64,000 nucleotides of DNA, taken from the NCBI GenBank assembly GCA_036785705.1, contig JAWUZG010000056.1:1117001-1181000 (forward strand), given 5' to 3'. Both the position numbers and the translations under genes were made by a program. The DNA is from Acanthornis magna. Taxonomy: Eukaryota; Chordata; Aves; Passeriformes; Acanthizidae. Shown here one piece after another: positions 40,101 through 52,100 of the stretch; the stretch's first letter is position 1; each line of letters starts with the position of its first letter. The notes below the pieces were generated by a model. The model made no database searches. It was not told the origin of the DNA and saw nothing but the letters and a program-made list of their open reading frames with translations.

Positions 40101-43100
40101 GAAAAGGAGCATTCTCTTTGTCTCCTCTTTTCCTTTGGTGTCTTATTTTTTGGTCACTGTTGGAAGCCAAGTACATTGCTTGGCAGCTTCCCAATCTCAG
40201 CAGGGTATCTGCTTGTGTCTGCCCTCCCATGTCCCAGCAGTGGTGGGGGAGAGAAGCCACACAGTCACTGAGCCAAAGCTGGGAGATGTGCTCTCCTTGA
40301 TAACTGGTTTCACTGGTTTGTGAAGACTCTGCATTAGTGGAGCCTTATGTGCTACTAAGCATTATTTCACTTTAATTGCTGAATTAAGCAAGATTGCATG
40401 GGATCACTGCAGGCAGTGCTGGAACAGAAAGTCAGGCTCAGCAGAGTGGAGTCTTGTATACTCACTGATTATGCATTTCAGAATGAAAATCCAATATATG
40501 AAATTAGATTGAAGTGAAAATGAGGGGAGAAGCTAACATTTTTTTAATCTATTACTACACTAGTAATAATAGTTCTTATAGTAGTAGTATAGTAGTAATA
40601 GCTAGCAAATAGTTCTGTAATTTACTGTTAAGTCCTGCATAAAAGATGTCTATGTAAATTAGGTTGAGGAGTAAAGTACCGTGCTTGAATTTCTAAACAT
40701 ACTCCCGACAAGTTGGCATATTGTATATTGTATTTAAAATGCTGTTATTTATACATTACGGAATTTACAAAGGAAAATAACTATTAAGTCATTGTCATTA
40801 CAGATTTCATCAGAAGTGTATCTTTTTAGCCACATTAAAGGGAAAAAACACCAACAAGCTGTGAGGGAAAACAGTAGTATACAAGGACGAGAGCTTTCAG
40901 ATGAAGAAGTGGTAAGTTTTGTACTATTTTTTCTATATTACTTCTAGTTTCAAATGCCATTCAGCTGAGTAGCCTATGAAAGTCTTGAAAATTCTTATGA
41001 AGGAGTTGAACAAGACTGTTTCTGTTAGCATGGGAATCATAGCAGGCTGCCAATGAAAAGGAATGAAAGAAACAGTGCATTCACATACTTCAGGCAATTG
41101 CCATTTGAAGTAGATTCTTTATAAAATATAACTAATTGCTTTTCTATTAATCAAAGGCATTTCTCATGTCATTACATTCATCTTTCCATCCTAAAAATCT
41201 TACATGTTGCAGGTGTCAGCATCATGCTTTTTGCCTTTGTTCCTTCTTGTTGCTTTAAATACCTTAGTCATCTTTTAGGTGATCAGATGTGCTATTCTAT
41301 GCATCAAGATCCATAATGGTGAAAATTGTAGTGCTCAATTATTTCAAAATGTAAGATTGGGAACTTCTTGTAAGTATTAACATTGCTAAGAAGAATAATA
41401 GTTTTTCAGTAGCTTCTTTGGGAGAGTTGACATTTAGGCTGATTTTTAGGAAGCGTTGAGGACATTTTATACTCTATCAAGAGGCTGCTGTTTTGTGGAA
41501 AAGACATCTGAATAATTGTCTCATTTAAATTTTTGTTCCTGCTGCCAGAATTCAACTACAGTATTAAGTCAAGGCCTTTTCTATGAGAATTTGAGTTCTG
41601 CCGCAGCCAAAAAGAATTGTGAATGCCCCTGTATTATATCTGTCAGGTGTTAGGAGGAAATAATGTGCAAACCAGTTCTTCAGCACTGATTCAGATTGAA
41701 CTTAATTGTTTGGAAAGTTGTTTCCAGCCGAGCTGATTACAATGACACTGCCCAGTAGTTCTGATTTTTTTCATTTTCCTTCTCAGTTCTTGTTACTATT
41801 TTTATTTACTGAAATCTTCTCTTTGTTTTTAGCTTCTTACATCTGGTTGTAACATGTTTTTCTTTTTAAAAAGCTTTGGAGGGTTAGGTGTCTGAAGTAC
41901 TGAAATCCACAGAGGTGATTATCACTGAAAAAGCAGAAAAAGATAATTGGGGAGATCCAGTAGTCTGGAGGAATAAACGTTTGTGGAGTTGCACTTTCCT
42001 GCCCCTTCCCACCTGCAATGAAAGTGCATAAACTGGTTTTTCAATTTCTTTTTTTTTCTTCGAGAGTGGTTAGTGGGAATTGTGTGGTTTTGGATTTGGA
42101 TTTTAGATGCCAGGCTTATCTAAGTAGATATATGGGAGAAGGGTCCATACTGAACCCATTTGCCTAGAAACACGAGGGGTGAGATTGGCCAGAATCTTTC
42201 CTGTAGTGGGTAGTGGGCAGTCCCAGGTATTGACATTTTCTCGGTTCTCTCTGGCCTTTACTGGTGTCTGTCTCGCCACTGGTGACTGAACTGTGGCTCT
42301 TGCTGGGCAGCTGGCTCAGATGCAGCTGGAGGAAAACAGCCAACTGCATTCGCTCTTGATTGGGCATTACACGCTCTTCCCATCTAATTTGATACTTAAC
42401 AATTCCAGTTTCCGGAAAAAGGGATCAGGTACCAACAGCTGCATCTGCACCCAGCTGGTGGAAGAGAAGTTCCACTAGAGGGCACAGAGATCCTGATTTT
42501 TGTGCTTAAATCCAGGGTTTCTCAGCAAAACATTTTGATGTGAACTTAAGACCAAAATTTAGGGTAAGCGTATGTATTTCTTGAATAATGCTTAGTGCAG
42601 GAGAGAACAATTTTAACTGAATGAGCAGCTTGAGAATTACTGTAGCAGATTTTATTATCCTTAGTCAAGGTGGTGCATAGTATTTGGCATACTGGCAACG
42701 TACGGATGCTTCCACTGTTAGCTTTTTTGTATATTATTTATGGCTATATTTCAGTTAGTCCAAATCTGAAGTTTGGAATTATGTTATTGTAATCTGAAAT
42801 TTCCTAGATCTGAGGCTCTCTCTGCTTTTTATTACTACTATTATTTTCAGAGAGCAGTAATAAGATACGTGTTAGAGATATGGTCAGTTAAGTAGGAAAG
42901 CAGTTTTATTTATTGGAGCAATCTGCTTTGTGTATCCTTTTATTCAGCATGCACAGTTAATGCCATCCTCACAACTAAAGCATTCAGGAACTTCTCAAGT
43001 TTTGAAATACTTGTGAAAAAAAAATCCAAAGTATTGTGCAGAAGTGAAACCATGTTCCAGGGAAGCTTTATAAAAGTCATAGTTACTTATTTATCACTGT

Positions 43101-46100
43101 TTTCAATTTTTTAGTCAGTGAAGGTAACTCTAGTGAGAACACGCTTGTGCTACTTAAAGTTATTACTTGTCATCTGTGATGTCTTTAGATTATATATGTC
43201 TTGTCTGTGACCCTTCTTCTTTGACATAAAAGATTTTATTTATATCACCTTTGACCTAATAAAATTTCACCTTTAACCTTATGCACTTGACACCTCAGAT
43301 AACTTACTCTTGATCTTTGACTCATTTTGTGTTCTGCCTGTTCAGTATAATAGGTAGCTGCCTAGAAAGAAAGCTTTTTGAAAATTGTAATCTGATCATA
43401 GAATTTCTTTACTATTACTTGAGAAATCACAGGATTTAAAATATTTTTATTTTATCTGTATTGGTATCTATGAAGGTAAGATTTAAGTATCTCCTTGAAA
43501 CTTTGGAAACTGCTTTAAGCAAATGATTATACAATTTCTCTTCACACATTAAGGATTTTTGTTGGTTGATTTGACTGTAAGCAAAAAGTTAAAAACTACT
43601 AAATGGTCATGAATACTGATTCCTCTGGGCCAGGTGGGTGGTAGAAATTGGTCACGCCAGAAATAAAAAGAAGCTGATACATCTTAGGGGTTTTCCCTTC
43701 TCTACAGTGTCTATAAATTCTGTAATTTTACAGACATTTTCAGAGGTAAAAGCAGACTTCATGTTGGAGCAGTGTCCCCTGGTTTGGAATTAAGTGCTTA
43801 TTGTGCTTAATTCCAGCGTGTCTTGTGCAGGAGCTGACAGCTGGTATTAGACCATCAGCAAGGTGAATTCACTTGTGGATGTGAAACACACAGAGAAAGT
43901 AGTTTTGCTGTGAAGGAAGATACAAAAATGAAAAAGCATAAAGTTCTTTCTCAGGTTGTGTGGCAGTTTCATTGCATGTCAGCCTTTCTGGTTTTCTTCA
44001 TTTGGGGCTTTATTAATCTCCAGCTGAAACAGGTGGAACTTTCTCTTACAGGAAACCTCTCTTGGTTTTCTAACAGTGCTTTTCATGTGAAAGCAAATTA
44101 AGTTCTGTTCACATTTGTTACTTCCTTTGTAACTTTGCTTTTGTCTGGCCTCTTATAGATACATTAATTCAGCTAGTTGGTAAAACTTCCAGCAGGCTAG
44201 AAGTCATCTTCAGTATATTTCTGAAGCTTTCAATGCCCCAGTGTCCCACATCATTTCCCCTTTATCTTCAGTGCAGTAAGAGCGTCCTGCCTACATTATC
44301 TCCCTGCTTAAGTGCCTGGCTTCTTCCATCAAACTCTCAGCTTTGCCTTCTTTTGCATTGCCATTTTCTATGCTATTGATTTCCCATCCCCTCTCTCAAC
44401 ATCCATGTTGCTTTTAGTTCAGCAAAAGATGTAAACAGTGTAAGCAATTTGCTTTCATTGACTTCACTGGAATCAATTAGTATGTTTGTAGTTCTGGCTA
44501 ATTGCTTTGCTGAATTAAAGCCTGTGTGACACAAAGGCCTCACTGAAAAGGTGCTCGCAAAAGCCATAGGACAACACCTGGTGATTTCATTAGGCTGAGG
44601 AGTCTCTGCAAGGACCTTGTAGATGTTTTCTCCCACTTGTAGCTCCTGCAGATTCATTTTTATGCCCCTCTGCTTTCCCTTTTGTCTTTGCCTTTCTTGT
44701 CTTTCCTGGTTTGCTTGGAGAAATACACCCAACAGCTCCCTTTGAAGCATTGTCCCAGCTCTCGTCTGTATCTCCTGGTGTTTAAATGCCATGGTTTAAA
44801 GGGACTTTTAGAATATAAATCATGTCATTCCATGTGGTCTATGAATGTTTCTAATAAGTGAAAAGTACTTCTAAAAACCAGATGAAATAGATAACTTGGC
44901 AGGGGTTGGTTAATTTATATAAGGTGCATGCTAAAATTTTATGTATTCCAAAGCAAGATGGAGGAATATTAATGAGCGTTTGTTTGCATACGTGAAAAAT
45001 GTGGGGTTTTTTGGTCAGGAGAGAAAAGTGACTATTGTCATTGTATAAGGGAAACAAAGAACTTCTAAGAGGTATATTTAGATCAAATGAAAACATAATC
45101 CCGTGATGGAGCAGAGAGGTGGTTGTTGTCTGAAGACTGACAGCGTTAAAATGCGAGGATTTATATAAAGACCTGGTTGGCTGAGCCCACCCACGTTCCT
45201 TTAAAAAAAACAGCTGGCCAGTGACTAAAGTTCCCTGTGGAGTGTGGCTGCCCAGCTGGCTGGGGCTGCAGCAGGAGCCTTTCCTGGCCCAGCTCTGATT
45301 TACAGAGTGCCTGCCTGTGCTGGCAGCTGCCCCGCTACGGCCAGCGGCCCTGGCAGGATGTGCTGGGCAGGATGTGCTGGGAGCCTGCGGCAGAGCTGTG
45401 CTGCTACCTGTGCTGGGCCAGCCCGGTGACTTTGTAGCCAGCACCACACACAGGCAGAGTTCATGTTCATAGCAGTTGGACTTTCTAAAAGATGTTTAGA
45501 TTTTAGGAGTGAGGAGTTGTTTTTCTGAAAGAAATCAAGCTGTTTTCCTAGAGGGGTGTGCTGCTTCCATTATTTCTTGCAGAGGAAATTACTGTGGGAA
45601 AAAGATGTGGGAATATTTTAATGTTTGACCCTTGCTCTTCTTCATCTGTATTTGCAAGGCGATTTCTTGTCTAGTCACATGGTGATGCCAGGATTTTGCT
45701 AATTATTATTTTTTTTAATACACTATGTTCTCATTACAATTAAATTGTATGTAACTATTGTTTTATTGCTTCAGCCTTAGCAGTATTGAAAAAGTGCTTT
45801 TGTTTTCCTTTCCGAATCAGTGTTTTCAAGTTCTTCTATTTCAATGAATAGTAGTGTTCTATGAACTCCTTTGGTAGCCTGCCTAAAAGATATGATTAAG
45901 CAAAATGGAAAATAATAATACTAAGCTCTGAAGTCTTGCCCCACCTGTGCAGCTTTTCTCTTGCCCTGGTGTGTGTTTGCCCTTCATCTCTTTTGACATT
46001 TGACTGCTCCATTATGACCATTGCAGCACAAGGACACGACCCTGACCCAGCTCTGGTGGAACTGAAGCCATTTCTGGGTAGTATGGCGCTGCATACGTTT

Positions 46101-49100
46101 TGGTCATGTGTAAAACAATATTGCTTTATTCACAGACTTTATAGTAAATTCATTTTTTTTCTTGGCATCTGATTATGGTTCTCCAACAGTAGCCCATTTT
46201 TCTTCTCTATTGCTCAGTGGAAACAATCTGTAAATCACTTGCAAACAAGAACTCCCCATCCCAGTAAAGCCTCAGGTTCTGGTTGAGTTGGCTTGACTAA
46301 ATTTTTTTTTTCCTGAGGAAGGAAGGATTTTTTTTTTTTTTTTTTTAGAGCAGGGCTCTGTGTTGCTAGAGGAGTGGAATTACACCAGGCATCTGTGGTC
46401 CATTTTTGTTTATGGATGTTTTATATCTCTTGGATACCTGTGGTCCTTTCAGCCCAGGAGCTCTGGCCATGTCATTCTGCTGTGAACGCTTCTGTCCTAG
46501 AAGATGTTGTCATGAACAATCAAGTGATTATAAAGTCTAATCCATGTTGCACTTTGCAGAAGGTCTCTCAGTACCCCATACATCAATTCTAGTTTTTTGT
46601 ACTTTGCATAGCAATAGCTTCTTACCTTTAATTTATTATAAAGTGTTGTTTTTCTTGGCAAAAATGTGCGTGATTAATTGTTTATTGGCTGTGCCTTTAA
46701 TTGTGATAGATTGCAGCCAGCAGCTGCACCCTTCCTATTTTTGGCTTGGATATCTTGAATATTCACAGCCAGTCATAAAAACCACTGCTGGCAGGCCCAA
46801 GTGCAGTCTCATCTCCCCCTTTCTCTGGGTTGTCCTTGCAGCCAGATGATAATGTCAGTGCATTCCTCTCTCATCTGCAGGGATGCTTTCCATGGCCAGG
46901 ATGCACAATTCTCATTCTCACAGAAGAAATACCTTTACTTTGCCTTCTGTTCCCACATTTTGGAGTGATGAGTGGGAATGACATTAAAAATCTAAAGAAA
47001 TACTTGAAGCTACTATTAAGAATATTATTTGTTATTTATCTTAGTGGCAGACTGTCATGTCATTGAATTTATGGACAAGCAAGGTGACTGAAAGTGGTCA
47101 CTATTATCAGTAAAAATAGTTTTTAGTTTGGACATGCTAAAAAGCAGGATTAGGCCCTCATGAAAAAAGAAACTAAATCCCAGATGTCAAGGAAAACCTA
47201 GTTTTACAATGGAAGGTCACTCTTCAGTTTTGAATGAAAAATACACATTTTTTAATGCTCTCAACTCATCTTCTAAAGTACAAGCTAGTGAATAACTAAA
47301 ACCATGATTTTGAGAAAATAATATTTGAATATTCATTACATTATAACCTGTTTCTTAAATGTAGCAGCTATAGTAACACTTATTAATTCATATTAATAAG
47401 GAATACCTTCCTTTTTTTGAATCTTCATACTTTGGAGTGGATCATCACTTGTGGTCCTATAATAGTATTTGATGTCTTTATGATTAAGAATTACTGATCA
47501 TTTGTGTTTGAGGCTGTCATTGTTTAAATTGAAGTGTGCTTTTGATATAACTCATAGTCTGCTTCAGCATCTGTTTTCCATATTAAATATTGTCCTAGGC
47601 TATGAGGAAAAAATAAAATAGTGAGGAGTTCTGTTGAAACAGGTAGTAAAATCATGAACAAATATACCTGTGGTAACGTGATTTAGGATCAAACCTTAAA
47701 AAACCCTTCAGAATTTGGCAAATATATCCCTTAAGTGATTATATACACAAGTAAGAAACCATTATTCCTGACATTCGTAAAAAATAGTGAAAACATTTTT
47801 TAATGATTTTCTGCAGTTACAGGATATTGTTTATTTTGAAACAGGTAAAGATGTAAATCCAAAAGATATATGTAGGCTTCAGAATAGTTACCTATTGATT
47901 TGCTAGAATATATTCCTTATGTACCTTACCTTTGTGGAAAATATTCAGTATGATATATATTTTTTATATTAAAATGGTAAATGAATGACAGCTATTATTA
48001 TGTGATATAAGTTACTACATGTATTTCTTTATAGTCTTACTCATGTTTATATTTTAATGCTGATATGAGAGGGCAAGTAACAACCAGTGTTTGGAAGCTC
48101 TGAAGACTGAATTTAGGTAAATAGCTAGAGGCAGATGTTTTTCAAGTTGCCTTGGTCTGCAGAATTGGGTTAGAACACTTAGAAGAATGCCTTTTCTTTC
48201 AGAACTTGGGGATTCAAGGTTGGAAAGAACACAAAAATAATAGAATAACCAACCTTACAGTATTCTGGCATTTCTGCTACAGTTCTGGCCAGAATCCAGA
48301 AATACAGAAGGGAATGAAAATGAAAAAATAACATAGGGACAAAACCCTATAAACGCTTCAGATTCAACAAGGTCATTTTGGCTTAGTTTTTTTGGGTGGA
48401 AGTCCAATAGCCAGGAAGGTTTTCCACTCCTATGACTTGATTCATTTATAAATAATGGCAGCACAGGTAGCAAGGCCTGGCTCCCAGGCTGTGGCACAGA
48501 TGGCTATGGCACAGGTGGCTGGGGCACTGCCAGGCCTTGCCCTGCCTCTTGCTGCCCGGAGGATTTCCCTGCAGTGCTGCTGGGGGAGCTTGGAGCAGGG
48601 GCCAGGGAATCCCTGATACACTGGGTGCTGCTCCTGGCCTCTCCTGCCTGCTCCTGGCTGCCTCCAGCCCCGAGGGTTTGCAGAGCCTGCCTTCCCTGGC
48701 TGTTCCTGCCCACGGGAGGGGGAGCACTGTGCTTAGGGGGGGCCAGGGATCAACGGAGGATCTGCAGTTGTGGCCGCCCTACAGCAGCACAGCCAGGCTC
48801 TCCTTTTCTTCTTGGCTTAGAGGCTTTGCTGCAATATTGTCCTGCCTGTGCAGGCCTGCCCCAGGCAGAATTCATAAAAAGGCAACACTTACTTAAAAAG
48901 AAAGGAACAGGAAAAAAGTATTTGTGTTATGGTTACTTCTAATTTTAGAATGAGGGAATTTCGTTAGGAAGAATTCTGTTTGGCACGCTTCACAATTTAA
49001 TAAAGTTCCTATTAATATTTTCTGAGTAGTGAAATGAATAGTAGCTTATATGTAATACAGAGAGCCAAGAAGTGTCAGAGTCAAAATGATGGGGTAGGAA

Positions 49101-52100
49101 CATAATTCTGCAGTTGTGTTCTGGTTTGATAAATACTTACATATCCAAGGTTTTGTCTGCCAAGGACAGATCCATGGATGCTGTTGCTGTAATTAGGACG
49201 CTAAATGGGGAGAGCTGGTGAAGAATATTAGTCTTGTGAATGGCTATTGTATGAAGAGGATATCAACTGGGAAATTTCTGCTCCAGCTGTTATATTTTAT
49301 ATAGGTTACTGAGATTCAAAATCCAGTTTATGGTATGGTTTTCCTCATTCAAGCAGAAGTGGGCCCTGCTCAGCTATATAGCATTTCAGCATTTTGTAAC
49401 ATTTGCTACACTGTCCATGGAAAACTTTGCAATTACATTTCTTCTGGAGTCTGAAAAAAATTACTTTTATTTCAGGGGGTATTGATTATAATGCTGTTAT
49501 CCTTGTGATGTAAACATGTAATATAAGATAAAGGGATGTAATTCAGTATATAGAGGAAAACTTGGTTATAAGAAATGCTTAGTCAACCACAATTATCAGC
49601 TTCAAGATACGAGATTAACAGGGTAGATTTTCTGGTTGAGGCAGTTGAATGGAACTAGGCAATAACCAGCAAGAATGTGACTTCAGGGGTGACCTTACTA
49701 GTTTTAGCTTTAATGGTTTTGGCAATGTGATTTCTCATGTAGTTTGTAGATGAGGCCCATCTGTTGCATTTGGAAAGTTTCAGGATTTTCAGTGATTTGA
49801 CTAAAAGTCAGAACAGTTGAGGAGGGAGGGAGAAGGAAGGAACAGCAAAGACATTTTTTAAAAAATAATCTAATTTCCATCTGCTTTGTGGGGACTGCAG
49901 TTTTAGATGGGCATTTAATACTAGTTTTTGGCACCATGTTTGTAAATAAAGCATTAAAACTTTTACAGAAATTTATGTCGGTTGTTCTAAAAATTACTTC
50001 AGTGTTCTATAAAAATTTAAAGGTTCTATGGCTTTGTCAAATAACGTGTCTGTACAAAATGCCATTAAATATGACATGGTGTATTTTGCTACTTTAATGC
50101 TTCATGGCTTTTTCAGCTAGAGGCTGAGGCTCTCCCCCTAAGACAGGTAGAGGATACCTTGGGATTTTGAACAGTAATCCTTAGCTTTGGAAAATGCATA
50201 GAAATAACACTGGAGAGAAAGAGCAGGAGTATTTCTACTCTAATGGGTCACTGAGCTGTCATCTCATGAGTGTAGAGGAATATATACAGGTGATCATGGA
50301 GAAATCTATGTCAGCGTTCAGTTCTTGTTTCCATATTTTGCAGCTGTACATCCCAGCACACAACAGTGACTGCTCTTTGTGGGACAGATTTTGCCACCTT
50401 CATGAAAGCTGAGACCTCACTTTGTGACATTGTTGATCTCAGCTGTGCAGCTCAGAGGATGAGTATCAAGTATGAAAAATGATGGCAGAAATGTGATATG
50501 GAATGACCATCATTGCTGGCTCTGGTTTAATCCTGAGAGAAAGTGTCCTGTTAGGACAGAACCAGCAGAATTCACATATTATACAGAAGCCTTTAAAACA
50601 GCTTTAAAGAAACTGCACAGCTAAAATTGATATGGCTGAAACTGAAAGTGCACTGAATGTTTTTGGTGGGGCTGAATACATGTCTTAATGACAGAAGCTT
50701 TCATTAAGAAAGAGCCTCTACTTAATAATGCTTTGCATTTATAGTGGCCTAAATTCTCCAAAGGTCTGGTGGTTTTCCACAATCTGGGGATTTGGGGCCA
50801 GAATGTGCTCAGCATAGCACAGGACCATGCCAGTGATAACCCTTCATGTTGCTGTAAGAAGAAACCCAGAATGCTTTGAGGGAGATAATAATTAGTTTAG
50901 TCTCAGAAATTCTTACTGCATTTAGCATTTACTTATATAAAAATAATAATTTTAAAAAGTGAAAGGCTTTCAGGAGGAAGTGTCCAGATTACCCTGTTAT
51001 CCTCCATTAAATTTATTAGAAATACACCCATCCACCCCCCCCATATTGCTGAGTTTCATTATCACTTAAAGGATGGCAGAAGTTTGCTTTGAAAACACTG
51101 CACTGGCCTCCCTCCCTTTCATGCTCTGATGGTTGTTACTTTTGTGGTGCGTTCACCTGCCCAACTGTGGCCATGCAGGTAAAATTACTCATGAGTTTAA
51201 TTATTTAAAGGATTGGACTTCCTGTACTTCAGTGTGACTCAGTGGATTCTAAAACCTTAATTTTTTCATGTAACTGGTGAGAGCTTGATAAAAGACGGGG
51301 ATAGATATTTTTACCCTGCTCTGAAGGGTGATGGAGCAGCAGCTCTCTTCAGGTGCCAGTTGTTACCCAATACCGAGCTATTTGTTATACTTGTTTCACA
51401 CCTGAATGCTGTCGATCTGCCCACGGTGCTAATCCCACGCTTTGATCTGTACCTTCAAAAAGTGATTGTTTTTGTGACACAAGCTATTATTACTCTAGTC
51501 TGCCTTTAATGAGCTGTGTGGATGAAGTCTGATATTAATCCTAACCGCCCCATGTGAAAGCCGAGAACGCTGAGAACCATCGTTCGCAGAGGTGCTCGAG
51601 TTCATGTGAACAAAATGTGTGCACCCATCGTGAGTGCTCTCCTGGCCCCACAGCCTGGGGGATGAATGTGCTTGTTGAACCCTGTAGTTCTCTTCAAGAC
51701 ATCAGCTAAGCCACAGATAAGACGATGAAAAAAGAGGTGTGTCTGTGAAGGGGGTGCAAAGCTTTGTCTCCTTCCTTTGTGCCCAGCACAAGGGTGACCC
51801 TGTGGTCACAGCTGCCCTGGTGTGGCAGCTCTGCAGCCTGGCTGCCCCTGGTGTAGTGTGGTGGCCATCCCAGAGTGCAGTGGGAACTTTATTCTGCTCT
51901 GCTGTCACCTTGGGGTAATAATAGTTCGAAGATGTGATGATCCAAAATCCCACTTTCACTTCTGAACAGAGATATAGAACTACAGTAAGAGTCCTGGTTA
52001 GTTTTGTGTGTTACAAGTGCTACATCTCACTGGAGAGACTTGAGGTAAGCTGCTGGTGGTGCTGGGGTGTACCAGTCCCCTTAGGAAAGCAGGGTTGTAC

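Noticed and set aside
44851..45447. 198-codon open frame on the minus strand
   Set aside because: Begins in a GC-rich block where stops are rare and runs into AT-rich intron; no recognisable domain, no splice or promoter support.
48446..48942. Several 70-122 codon frames on both strands
   Set aside because: Mutually overlapping frames in a GC-rich block with no domain; composition effect.
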